From an uncultured Lentisphaeraceae bacterium (lineage in GTDB: Bacteria; Verrucomicrobiota; Kiritimatiellia; RFP12; DVOR01): DNA of 64,000 nt. The translations under genes were made by a program, and so were the position numbers. Where the stretch lies: positions 18,203-82,202 of the forward strand of contig CASEMQ010000053.1 of NCBI GenBank assembly GCA_949289005.1. Reading direction: 5' to 3'. Numbering within the stretch: position 1 is the stretch's first letter; each line of letters opens with the position of its first letter. Under the pieces are notes generated by a model that did no database searches, had not been told where the DNA came from, and saw only the letters and a list, made by a program, of their open reading frames with translations. Below are positions 1-8,601 of the stretch, one piece after another.

Positions 1-2660
1 GGATAAGGCGCTTGGCGTCGATGCCCGTGCCGTTCCCCGGCCTGCGTTGCGCCTCGCGGAAGACGCCGATGCGCGCGGTGCGCGTGGTGGCCTCGATGGG
101 CAACCTCCGCGCGCTCCCACCGATGGAGAAACGCGTTTGCGCGGCGGCGTCGCGGATTGCGCGGCGTCGGTCGCCCTCGGTGTAAGTTTTGTAGGGGATG
201 CCGCTTTCCGTGAGCGCGGTGCGAAGCTCGGCGCTGGCGTTTTGGGGGATGAGGGCCATCCGGATTTCGTCGATGCCGACGAGGCGCATGGGCTTCGCCT
301 CGAAGTAAGTGCCTTCTTCCATCCCGCTCGCGTTGCGGATGTAGCGAAGGAGGGCGTTCAGGGCGCGCTCACCGGTGGCGTACCATTCGTTCTCGCGCGA
401 GAAGAGGTCGCGAAGCTCGGCCTCGGTGTTGACGAGCGAGAGGTCGGCGGAGAGGTGGCGGAGGCTGTTTTCCGCGCTGACGCCCGGCTTGCGTATGGCA
501 CGTTTGAGGGCGTCGAAGCCGCGCTCCACGTTATAGGGGTGGACGATGACCTTGCGGGTTTCCTCGATGTCACGGAGGGCGAGCATGGCGGAGTCGTGGA
601 ATTGGGTCATCTCGTCGCCGAGCTCCGGGGAGAGGGACGAGAGTTCCTTGAGCGGGGCGAGGCGCATGAGGCGCGTGGCCTGCCGAGGGGTGAGGGCGCG
701 CGTGGAGATTTTGAACTGCGCCTTCGCCCATCGCCAGAAATCTGGGACCCGCAGGAAGCCGTCTGGGTCTTCGCGTGCGAGGTCGCGCGCGATGTCGCGC
801 GTCCCGTCGGGCGTTGGCGTTATATCGCCATCGCTGCCCTCAGCAAGATAAAGGGCGTAGAGCGCGTTGGGGACGTCGACGAGGCCGTTGTCCTCGAAGC
901 TCTCGTTTGTGACATTGTAGACGCGCATGGCCTCGCGCAGGATCTCCTCGCGCGTCGTGGCCGTCCATTCCGGGCCGAGCGCACGGACGCGCCGGAGGAC
1001 GGCGTCGACGGAGGTCTGGGTCGGCCACCTGCGCGGATAGATGGGCGTGCCCGCGTCGCCGGGGAAGATGAAATTCTCGGGATTGGCCTGCGGGTCGACG
1101 GCCTCTCTGCGGAAGAAGAGGAAGCACTCGCCGTATCCGAACGCGCGTGCCTTGCCCGCCTCTGTGACGGCGATGGAGGGTGCCACCAGCCCGCCCTGTC
1201 TGAGCGAGCGCAGAAGCGGTTCCTGCGAGAGCGCGTGGTAGGCCGTCAGTGGCACGCCCCTCGGTGCAACGCCGCCGATGGAGCGGCGAATGTCGGGGTC
1301 TGCAGGCGAAAATGCGCCGGTGTTGCCAGTGGCGGATTTGATGTTCGCGGCCCCGCCTCTGTCCGTAAGCACGACGTAGTCGTCTGTCAGCGAGCCATCG
1401 CCCTCGACGACGTTACGGACGATGAGTCCGTCCCGGAAGAAGTCGATGGCGTCCTGCGCGAGGTAGTCCGTGCTTTCGCCTTCCGGGAGGTTGTCCCAGT
1501 CGTTTCCGTCCGCGTCGACGATGAGCGGTTTTCGGAGGTTGAGAAAGCAGGCGAGCGGTTCGAGGTCTGGCGAGCCGGCGTTTGCCGCCGCCTCCCGGTT
1601 CGAGGCGAACCAGGCCGTTCCGTAAGGCGCGGTGCTGTTCTTGACGTCGCCGATCCGGTCGTTGAAGATATTGAAGTGCCGCCATCGTCCGTGGTAGACG
1701 ACGAGAGGTTCGCCGTTCCCGTCCAGGACTTTGCTGGCGTTGGCCGGGTCGTTCTCCCAGTCCCCGAACCACGCCTTGAAGGCGGGCGTGCGCACGAGGA
1801 GCCACTGCTCGCGGGTGAGCCTGGTGGGTCTGCCGTTGGGCGCCCTCATCCAACTGTCGGTGCCCTCGTGGCGTTGGCGCGCCTTGTCCATCTCGGCGCG
1901 CGCCTCGGGCGTGAGCGCCGAGCCAATCTTGAGGCGGGGGTTGACATCCGCGCCGGGATATGCGACAGTGTCAGTGGATTCGCGGGTGTGGCGGTGCTGG
2001 TCGCTGGTCAGTCCGCCAATGGAAAGACGCGAATCTTCCAACTCCAGCACTTCGAGCGAGCAGATACGGTTTCCGTTCTGCTCGCTCTCCTTTATGGTGA
2101 TGTAGGCCGATGCCTCCTTTTCTCCGAATGCAATCGGCGAGACGTATCGGCGGATAGCGACGATGTTGGGGTCGTCATCCTTGTCCGGGCGTTCTCGATG
2201 AGTGTGGCGCTTTCGTACAATTCGCCGACACGTGCGACCGCTTGGTTGTGTTGAGACATGGAGAAGCCATTGGCTAGGCTTTTGTCCGTGGCTTTTCGTC
2301 CCAGCATCTTGTTGATTTGGTTGCCGCCGAACTTGGCCTCGCGTCCGTCGTCTTGGTTGACGAAGACCTTGCCGCGTTGTGCGTCGAGGATGGCCTTGGC
2401 TTCCCTGGCCGTCATGTATTCGTTGGGGATGGCGATTGGGGTGCGCGGGGCGTTTCCTCCCACGTTGAGGCGTCCTTGTGCGTCGAGGGTGTCGAGGTCG
2501 GCGAGGTTCTTGCGGAAGCGCTCCGCGCCCCAGCGTGCGGCCTGGGCGGTCTCGGCGTCGACGCGGTCGATTTCGCGCTCCTTCCATTTGGAGACGGCGT
2601 CGATGTCGCCCTTCACGGCGTCCCAGAAGGCGTCGACGGTTGGCTCGGGGATGCGGCAAG
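1..2660 (-). pseudogene. phage/ICE polyvalent protein remnant (nuclease-like + ART-like domains), frameshifted and cut by the window edge
   Basis: This minus-strand frame continues past the left edge, so its 3' end is not visible. It resembles the C-terminal half of the giant polyvalent proteins that phages and conjugative elements carry into recipient cells. Seen: from about 2660 to 2185 one frame holds a helical stretch and GNQINKMLGRKATDKS. From about 2185 leftward a second frame holds DPNIVAIRRYVSP and AYITIKES. Joined, these read as one Barnase/EndoU/ColicinE5-type (PBECR-like) domain, so a one-base shift lies near 2185. Near 1690-1800 are VRTPAFKAWFGDWEN, NASKV and VVYHGRW, the signature of ART-PolyVal ADP-ribosyltransferase-like domains (the usual YHGT is YHGR here). 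Further on come GGLVAPSIAVT, GDAGTPIYP and an RFSIGG linker, also typical of polyvalent proteins. No start codon remains; the 5' side abuts a transposase remnant. Family assignment is from remembered motifs; the frame break is seen directly. Confidence 0.7.
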
Positions 2661-3235
2661 GCGCTCGCGGCGTGCGCGCACGACGATGGGCACATCGCAG
2701 CGCATGGCTGCGTGGTAGATTTCCAGTGCGTCCATACCGCGATCCATGACGCACATAACCTGTTTCCCGGTGCGGCGCTTCAGTTCGCCCACGCGTTCGA
2801 GCGCTTGGATGGTGCATTACGTGGGTGTCAGGCGTGTTTCGTGCAACCGGCAGGAGACGGGGAAGCCTTCGCGCGAGCCCGGCGTGAGCAGGAAGATGGT
2901 CGTTGCCGTGTCCCCCATGCTTGCCACGTGGCGTGAACCGTCCCAAGACGGGAAATAATCCGAGCCTTCCTCCGTCCCGTAAAGGTGGTCGAGATCCGTG
3001 TGGTCGATTGCGCTTGTCGCGCCGTCGGCCATTCGGTCACATGCCTCCCGCAGGCAAAAATCATCGATGGCGTCATCATAGCACGCCCAATCCAATTGGC
3101 GGCGCAACCGCCTGTCCGCGCTGTCCGCACACTCCGAACCCCGCCGGGCCACGCGCGCCAATGCACACACCTGGGGCCGCGAGATTCCGCACACCTGCAA
3201 GAAGTCGCAAGCCTTTTTTCTGAGGCAACGACCAC
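2661..3235 (-). pseudogene. DDE transposase remnant (IS4/Tn5-like)
   Basis: A minus-strand frame contains AIDHTDLDHLYG and then, after an in-frame TAA at 2817-2819, VMCVMDRGMDALEIYH followed by VPIVVRARRER. This pattern (an early Asp, then a DRxxDxxEIY block and a VRAR segment) resembles DDE transposases of the IS4/Tn5 type. The frame has an internal stop, no convincing start and no C-terminal Glu region, and it merges at about 2660 with the polyvalent-protein pseudogene in another frame, so it is a broken relic that probably truncated that gene. The exact IS family is uncertain; the low-complexity upstream part (above 3100) may not belong to it. Confidence 0.45.
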
Positions 3236-3264
3236 GCTCTACCCTGCTCCACGATTGCCTTTCC

Positions 3265-3303
3265 AAAAAATGTCCGTCCCGGTCGGACAAAAAAATGTCC
3301 GAC
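3265..3303. repeat. overlapping TGTCCG palindromes with A/T tract
   Basis: Two inverted repeats overlap: TGTCCG (3271-3276) with CGGACA (3284-3289), and GTCGGACA (3282-3289) with TGTCCGAC (3296-3303), separated by six A residues. Read on the minus strand the first forms a hairpin followed by six T, like an intrinsic terminator. It lies between the transposase remnant and the surA-like gene and may be an IS end, a REP-like repeat or a terminator. Confidence 0.5.
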
Positions 3304-3374
3304 ACCCTGGTGGAAGCGGCGGCCTCGCGCGGGGCGGGGCTTTTTGGTATGCTTGTGGCAAAAGGAATGGACGT

Positions 3375-4322
3375 ATGCGAGTGAGAGCGGGATTGTTGGC
3401 GGCGATGGCCGCGTTGGCGTTCGGGTTGCGGGCGGAGCCGTCGTTTTACGATGGCGTGGCGGCGTACGTGAACGACAAGGTGATCACGGTGGACACGGTG
3501 ATGCGGGAGCTGCACGCGAACTTCAATCTGTCGCGTCTGCCACAGGATGAGGTGGCCGCGCGGATGCGGGAGTATTTCCCGGTGATGCGCGATTTGCTGA
3601 TTGACCGCATCCTGATTTTGGGTGCGTACGAGGCGTCCGGGGCGCAGCTGCCGAACACGGTGGTGAACCGGCGGGTGCAGGAGATTCTGGCGGATCGTTT
3701 CGGCGGGGACGAGGCAAGGTTGCGCGAGGCGTTGCTGTCCGCGGGGATGACGCGGGACCAATGGGTGAAGGAGGTGCGAGAGGATTTGATTTTGATGGCG
3801 ATGCGCCAACTGCAGGTGGAGCGCAAGGTGACGGTGTCGCCCAAGAAGGTACGCGCCTATTACGCCGCCCATGCGAAGGACTTCGCGGAGGAAGCAGGGG
3901 TGCACGTGCGCCTGATCATGATTGACCCGGCTGGGGGCGCGAAGGCCGCGGAGGCGGCATTGGCGGAGCTGAAGGCGGGCAAGCCTTTCGAGGAGGTGGC
4001 GAAAGCCCATTCCAAGGAGTCGCACGCCGCGCAGGGGGGCGACTGGGGGTTCGTGGATCCCAAGGCGAACTTCGCGCCGCAGGTGGTGGAGGCGTTGGAG
4101 AAGCTGAAGGACGGGGAGCGCTCGGATATCCTGGAGGTGGGCGGCTGGCGGGCCATCGTGCAACGGGTGGCGACGCGCCGGGGGCGGGTGCCGCCGTTGG
4201 GCGAGGTGTGGGACAAGGTGGAGGCGGCCGTGCGCCGCGAGCAGGGGCAGGCGCGTTACAAGGCGTGGGTCGAGGGGCTGCGTAAGCAGGCCTATGTGCG
4301 GTTGGTGGACATCACACTCTGA
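3375..4322 (+). CDS. SurA-like periplasmic peptidyl-prolyl isomerase/foldase
   Basis: A 315-residue exported protein with an N-terminal Sec signal (MRVRAGLLAAMAALAFGLRA, then EPSFYDGV). The next part, about residues 22-150, is a SurA_N-like chaperone domain: it opens with VAAYVNDKVITVDTV and is rich in charged helices. Residues of about 165-265 form one parvulin (PpiC) domain with HVRLIMID, AHSKESHAAQGGDWGFVD and FAPQVVEALEKLKDGE. SurA usually has two parvulin domains and about 430 residues, so this is the short single-domain type (SurA/PrsA-like). It likely helps outer-membrane proteins fold in the periplasm. The ATG at 3375 is preceded by AAAGGAA and starts the signal peptide; the open frame extends further upstream without coding character. 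Its stop overlaps the ATG of rsmA (TGATG), so it heads an operon with rsmA, nudC and murF, reminiscent of the surA-rsmA link in Proteobacteria. Confidence 0.85.
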   Translation: MRVRAGLLAAMAALAFGLRAEPSFYDGVAAYVNDKVITVDTVMRELHANFNLSRLPQDEVAARMREYFPVMRDLLIDRILILGAYEASGAQLPNTVVNRRVQEILADRFGGDEARLREALLSAGMTRDQWVKEVREDLILMAMRQLQVERKVTVSPKKVRAYYAAHAKDFAEEAGVHVRLIMIDPAGGAKAAEAALAELKAGKPFEEVAKAHSKESHAAQGGDWGFVDPKANFAPQVVEALEKLKDGERSDILEVGGWRAIVQRVATRRGRVPPLGEVWDKVEAAVRREQGQARYKAWVEGLRKQAYVRLVDITL

Positions 4323-5173
4323 TGAATCGGACGGCGCTTGGCGAGGTGCGGGCTTGGTGCCTGGCACGTGGGTTCCACCCCAACAAGACGTTGGGGCAGA
4401 ACTTTCTTGTGGACCGCAACATCCTCGATGCCATCGTGGCCGAGACCGGGGTGGGCGCGGGCGGGCGCGTGTTGGAGGTGGGGCCTGGGCTGGGCGTGCT
4501 CACCGAGGCGCTCCTGCGGCGCGGGGCGCGGGTGACGGCCATCGAGAAGGATCCCGCGCTCGCCGCGTGGCTGCGCGAGAGTCTCTGCGCGGCCTTCCCC
4601 GAGACGCTGACGTTGATTGAGGGAGACGCGCTGAAGGCCGATTGGCCCGCATTGCTGGCCGGCGGCTTCGATGCCTTCGCCTCGAACCTGCCCTATTCGG
4701 TGGGGACGCGGATTTTGATGGATTTGCTGGCGGAGCCCGCCGCGCCGCCGCGGCTGACGTTGCTGTTGCAGCGCGAGGTGGCCGACCGCCTCGCCGCGCC
4801 GCCCGGATCGCCCGGGCGCGGAACGGCATCGGTCTGGACGCAAATGGGGCACGACGTGCGCGTGGCACGTCCGGTGGGGCCGGGGTGCTTTTGGCCGCCG
4901 CCCGAGGTCACGAGCGCCATCGTCACGCTCACGCGGCACGGACGCTGCGGGCTCCCGCCCGTGGGGCAGGCCGCGCTCCGCGCCTTGGCCAAGTATCTTT
5001 TCACCCAGCGCCGCAAACAGCTTGGCACGGTGTTGCGGCGGGCGCCCGCGCCCTTCGCGGGTATCGACCCGGCTCGCGCGGGCATCGACCCCACACGCCG
5101 CGCCGAGACGCTCACGCTTCCCGAATGGGAGGCCTTGGCCGCGCAGGCCCTTGCGCAGGAGGCAACGCCATGA
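4322..5173 (+). CDS. rsmA: 16S rRNA (adenine1518/1519-N6)-dimethyltransferase RsmA (KsgA)
   Basis: A 283-residue cytoplasmic SAM-dependent methyltransferase that dimethylates the two adjacent adenines in helix 45 of 16S rRNA late in 30S assembly. Visible motifs: LGQNFLVDRNILDAIV near residue 25, the SAM-binding motif I VLEVGPGLGVLTEALL (about 48-63), VTAIEKDP (motif II), and the catalytic motif IV NLPYSVGTRIL (about 127-137; family N-L/I-P-Y/F). The C-terminal helical domain includes FTQRRKQLGTVL, the usual RRK.L segment. Length is typical (260-290). It overlaps the upstream foldase gene by one base and the downstream nudC gene by ATGA, so translation is probably coupled. Confidence 0.95.
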   Translation: MNRTALGEVRAWCLARGFHPNKTLGQNFLVDRNILDAIVAETGVGAGGRVLEVGPGLGVLTEALLRRGARVTAIEKDPALAAWLRESLCAAFPETLTLIEGDALKADWPALLAGGFDAFASNLPYSVGTRILMDLLAEPAAPPRLTLLLQREVADRLAAPPGSPGRGTASVWTQMGHDVRVARPVGPGCFWPPPEVTSAIVTLTRHGRCGLPPVGQAALRALAKYLFTQRRKQLGTVLRRAPAPFAGIDPARAGIDPTRRAETLTLPEWEALAAQALAQEATP

Positions 5174-5937
5174 TTCAGGACATCGCCGAACCTTTGACCC
5201 TCTTCCCGGACGTCTCGCCGACGCCGGGCGACCGTATCCTGTCCGTGCGCCGCGACGGCGTGGCCTTGGCGCCGTGGACGCCGGTGTGCGTGGCCGCCGT
5301 GCCGCTGGTGCGCGTGGGTGCGCAAACGTTTTTCCTGGGGGGCGCGCCCGGGATGGCCTTTGGCTCCACGCAGGCGTTGCGGGCGTTGCCAACCGCGACC
5401 GACCGCTTCGGGGCCTTCTGCGCGCTCCATGTGGCCAATTGGTTGCTGGCGCACCGCCATTGCGGGCGTTGCGCCGCGCCGCTCGCGCGCCACGGCGAGT
5501 GCCTGCGGTGCCCGGAGTGCGGCGAGGAATACTATCCCTCCATCGCGCCCGCCGTCATCGTCGGCCTCACCCATCGCGGCCGGCTCCTGGTCACGCGCTA
5601 CGCCAACCGCCCCTACAAGGGCCCCGCGCTCGTAGCCGGCTATTGCGAGGTGGGCGAGACCGCCGAGGCGACCTGCCGCCGCGAGGCGCGCGAGGAAACC
5701 GGCCTCGAAGTCGTCTCCACGCGCTATTTCGCCTCGCAACCTTGGGGGTTGAGCGGGTCGCTCCTGCTTGGTTTCTTTGCCGAGGTGGCCGACCCGGCCT
5801 TTTCCTTGGCCGATGGCGAATTGGGCGAGGCCGCATGGTTGGCGCCCGACGAATTGCCGCCGCCCCCCGACGCCGCCGGCGCGCTCTCCCTCACCGCCGC
5901 CATGATCGATGCCTACGCGAAAGGATCCGTCCGATGA
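5170..5937 (+). CDS. nudC: NADH pyrophosphatase (NudC-type Nudix hydrolase)
   Basis: A 255-residue Nudix hydrolase predicted to cleave NAD(H) and NAD-capped RNA 5' ends. A zinc ribbon is visible in the middle (CGRC near residue 98 and CPECGEEYYPSIAPAVIV near 115-132), followed by the Nudix box GYCEVGETAEATCRREAREE, which matches G-x5-E-x7-R-E-U-x-E-E. Just after the box sits SQPWGLSGSLLLGF, matching the SQPWPFPxS signature that marks the NudC subfamily. The start ATG overlaps the rsmA stop (ATGA) and its own stop overlaps the murF ATG. The N-terminal domain is variable as usual for the family. Confidence 0.92.
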   Translation: MIQDIAEPLTLFPDVSPTPGDRILSVRRDGVALAPWTPVCVAAVPLVRVGAQTFFLGGAPGMAFGSTQALRALPTATDRFGAFCALHVANWLLAHRHCGRCAAPLARHGECLRCPECGEEYYPSIAPAVIVGLTHRGRLLVTRYANRPYKGPALVAGYCEVGETAEATCRREAREETGLEVVSTRYFASQPWGLSGSLLLGFFAEVADPAFSLADGELGEAAWLAPDELPPPPDAAGALSLTAAMIDAYAKGSVR

Positions 5938-7295
5938 AGCCCGAACAAATCGCCCGCTGGGCCTGCGGCACGTGGACGGTGCCGCCAACCTTTCCCATCA
6001 CCGCCGTCACGCAGGACAGCCGAGCCGTCCGCGTGGGGGCCCTTTACGTGGCCTTGCACGGGGTCAACCATGATGGGCACGACTTCGTGGCAGCCGCCTT
6101 CCGCGCGGGCGCCACAGCGGCCTTGGTGCGCACCGATTGGGTCGCGCCCGCGGAGGTCGCCGGTCTGCCGCTCCTGCGCGTAGGAGACCCCGCGACGGCG
6201 CTCGTGGCGTTGGCCAAAGGTTATCGCGAGGCGTTGCGCGGCCGCGTCATGGGCATCACCGGCAGCGCCGGAAAGACCACGCTCAAGGAACTTGCCGCCG
6301 CCATGCTCTCGGGCGCGGGGACAACCGCCTCGACGCCGGGCAACCACAACAACGCGGTCGGCCTGCCGCTCTCCCTGCTGGCCGTGCCCGAGGAAGCCCG
6401 CTTCGCCGTCATCGAGGCCGGCATCAGCCACCCCGGCGACATGGACCCGCTGGCCGACGCGCTCCGCCCCGACGCCGCGGCCATCTCGTGCATCGGCCCG
6501 GCGCATATCGCCAACTTCGGCACCGTGGCGGCCATCGCCGCCGAGAAGGCCAAACTCCTGGCCGCCGTGCGCCCCAAGGGCTTCGCGGTATTGCCCAAGG
6601 GCGTCGCGTGCGAGGGCATTCTCCGCGAGGCATGTCGATGCCGCGTGGTGACGGCCGCATTGGGCGATGCCGCCGCCGACTATGTGGGCGAGCCGCTCGC
6701 CAAGGGCGTCGTGCGCGTCCGCCACGCCAACGAGCCCGCCGTGTTGTTGGAAACGGGGCTCTGTGGCGAGCACAACGCCTCGAACGCGCTCATCGCCTAT
6801 GCCCTGGCCCGCGAGGCCGGCGCCACGCCCGCGCAGATTTTGGCGGGGCTGGCCACCTTCAAGGCCCCGCCCATGCGCTGGGAGACCGTCGAGGCCGGTG
6901 CCTGCCGCGTCGTCAACGATGCCTACAACGCCAACCCGCTCTCCATGCGCGCGGCGCTCGAAACCTTTGCGGGGATGGCTGTCCCCGCCGGCAAGGCCGT
7001 CTGCGTGGGCGACATGCTGGAGCTGGGCGACGCCTCCGATGCGCAGCACCGCGCCGTCGGCGAGGCATCGGGCAACGGCCCGTGGCGGTTGTTGGCCGGC
7101 GTCGGCACCGCCGCGCGCGCCCTGCTGGAAGGCGCCGTCGCGGCGGGGTATCCGGCGTCGCAGACGGTTTGGTTCGCCACGGTGGATGAGGCTGCCGAGG
7201 CGTTGCCGCTCCTCTTGCGCCCGGGCGAGACGTTGTTACTGAAGGGGTCGCGCGGCATGCGTCTGGAGCGGGTGCTCGAGGCCCTGCGCCGCTGA
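5934..7295 (+). CDS. murF: UDP-N-acetylmuramoyl-tripeptide--D-alanyl-D-alanine ligase MurF
   Basis: A 453-residue cytoplasmic Mur ligase that adds D-Ala-D-Ala to the UDP-MurNAc-tripeptide, the last soluble step of the peptidoglycan precursor. Domain 1 has TQDSRAVRVGALYVALHG (about residues 27-44; the typical DSR.v..G.lFvAl.G). The central ATPase domain has the P-loop GITGSAGKTTLKE (about 104-116), TPGNHNNAVGLPLSLL and EAGISHPGDM, then IGPAHIANFG. The C-terminal domain holds NDAYNANPLSMRAAL and VCVGDMLELG. All key family motifs are intact and length is normal. The ATG overlaps the nudC stop codon. The usual mra neighbours are absent. Confidence 0.95.
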   Translation: MKPEQIARWACGTWTVPPTFPITAVTQDSRAVRVGALYVALHGVNHDGHDFVAAAFRAGATAALVRTDWVAPAEVAGLPLLRVGDPATALVALAKGYREALRGRVMGITGSAGKTTLKELAAAMLSGAGTTASTPGNHNNAVGLPLSLLAVPEEARFAVIEAGISHPGDMDPLADALRPDAAAISCIGPAHIANFGTVAAIAAEKAKLLAAVRPKGFAVLPKGVACEGILREACRCRVVTAALGDAAADYVGEPLAKGVVRVRHANEPAVLLETGLCGEHNASNALIAYALAREAGATPAQILAGLATFKAPPMRWETVEAGACRVVNDAYNANPLSMRAALETFAGMAVPAGKAVCVGDMLELGDASDAQHRAVGEASGNGPWRLLAGVGTAARALLEGAVAAGYPASQTVWFATVDEAAEALPLLLRPGETLLLKGSRGMRLERVLEALRR

Positions 7296-7302
7296 GGCCG
7301 CC

Positions 7303-8568
7303 GTGTCGCAGACGCGCCGTTTCTGGGTCTGCCTGTTGTTGGTCTTTGGCGCCATGCGCTTGGCCGACGCGCTCAACGCGGTCACCGGGCTCTGGGTGGT
7401 GCCGAGCCGCCTCCCCGCGCAGACGTTGGGCGCGCTCCTGCCGCTGACGCAGTTCGGCGCGGTGCTGGCGCTCCCCGTCAGCGTGCTCACCACCGTCTTC
7501 GCCCGGCACCTCGGCGCCTACGCCGCTGCCGGGGACGCCGCCCGCGTCCGCGCGCTCTTGCGCGGCACGCTCGCCGCCACGGGGCTGGCGTTGGCGGCGG
7601 CGCTGGCGGTGGCGACCACATGCCTGCCATGGCTCTGCGACGCGCTCCGTGTCGCCCACTCGCCCGCGGGCTACCTGGCCGTGGCCTATGGGCTGATCGC
7701 AGCCTTTCTGCCGATGGTCACCGCCGCCGCGCAGGCGCTCGAACGCTTCGGGGCGTTGGCCGCCGGGTCGCTTCTGGCCGCGCCGATGCGCCTGGGCGTG
7801 ATGTTCATGGCGTTGCCGTTGTTGGGGCTGACGGGCTACTTCATCGGGCAGCTCACCCCGGTGTTGGTCACCGCGGGCGTCACGCTCTGGGCCTTGCGGC
7901 GGCTCCTGGCGCGCGGCGCGGGCGCGGCGCTCCCCGCAAGCGCCGTCTGGCGCGAGGCCTGGCGCCCGATGGCCCGTTACGCCGGCAAGGTCGCCCTGGG
8001 CATCGTCGCCGCCTCGTTGCAGACCTTCGTCGCCACGCTCGTCATCCGCACGCGCCTGGCCGACGATGCCTCGGCGGGCTACTATATCCTCTCGCGTTTC
8101 GCCGAGATTGCCACCTACTGCGGCTCCACCGTGGCGATGGTGCTCTTCCCCTATGCCGTGGCCGCGCAGACGCGCGGGGAAGGCTCCGCCACGTTGCGCG
8201 ACGGCGCGCTCGCGGCCATTCTCGGCGGCGGGCTCCTGCTCGCCGGCGCGCTCTGGGTCTGCCTGCCGTGGTTCTTTCCCTTCATCCCCGGCTACGCGCC
8301 CTACGTCGGCATCGCGCCCCTCGCGGCCTACCTCACCGTGACCACCACCCTCAACGTCGCCTGCGCCGGCCACTTCGCCCATCAACAGGCTCGCAACGAC
8401 TTTCGCTACCTGCGCTATATGCTCCCCTGCGCCGCCCTTGCCTGCCTGGCGCTGACACTCTGCCCCATTCGTACGCTTCCGGCAATCCTCCACCTCCTCT
8501 TCGCCTGCGCCCTCCTCCAAGCCCTCTGCGTCGCCGTGGATCTCTGGCGTTCCCACGGCAGGGCGTGA
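7303..8568 (+). CDS. polytopic membrane protein, oligosaccharide/lipid flippase-like
   Basis: A 421-residue very hydrophobic protein with roughly 10-12 membrane segments, for example WVCLLLVFGAMRLADAL at the N-terminus, LAATGLALAAALAVATT, and LACLALTLCPIRTLPAIL near the end. The layout, with a cytoplasmic RRLLARGAG loop in the middle and pairs of helices, resembles MATE/Wzx-type (MOP superfamily) exporters such as O-antigen or lipid II flippases. There is no single diagnostic motif. It starts with GTG 7 nt after murF, so it is likely co-transcribed, and a link to cell-envelope precursor export is plausible but inferred. Confidence 0.6.
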   Translation: MSQTRRFWVCLLLVFGAMRLADALNAVTGLWVVPSRLPAQTLGALLPLTQFGAVLALPVSVLTTVFARHLGAYAAAGDAARVRALLRGTLAATGLALAAALAVATTCLPWLCDALRVAHSPAGYLAVAYGLIAAFLPMVTAAAQALERFGALAAGSLLAAPMRLGVMFMALPLLGLTGYFIGQLTPVLVTAGVTLWALRRLLARGAGAALPASAVWREAWRPMARYAGKVALGIVAASLQTFVATLVIRTRLADDASAGYYILSRFAEIATYCGSTVAMVLFPYAVAAQTRGEGSATLRDGALAAILGGGLLLAGALWVCLPWFFPFIPGYAPYVGIAPLAAYLTVTTTLNVACAGHFAHQQARNDFRYLRYMLPCAALACLALTLCPIRTLPAILHLLFACALLQALCVAVDLWRSHGRA

Positions 8569-8601
8569 GCGTCGGAGGCTTGCCGCCAAGGCTGCTCACG
8601 C
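8563..8601. repeat. hairpin between convergent genes
   Basis: GCGTGAGC (8563-8570) and GCTCACGC (8594-8601) form an 8-bp perfect stem across the 27-bp gap between two convergent genes. No T-run follows, so a terminator role is only possible. Confidence 0.35.

Noticed and set aside
47..2254. 735-codon open frame on the plus strand
   Set aside because: It is the codon-aligned antisense of the minus-strand polyvalent pseudogene; only the minus strand carries recognisable motifs.
2817..4367. 516-codon minus-strand frame
   Set aside because: Most of it is the antisense of the surA-like gene; only the last part (below about 3235) has transposase-like sequence and is listed as a remnant.
5023..5040. 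TTGGCACGGTGTTGCGG inside rsmA resembling a sigma-54 site
   Set aside because: GG and GC are not 10 nt apart in the required frame and it lies within coding sequence.
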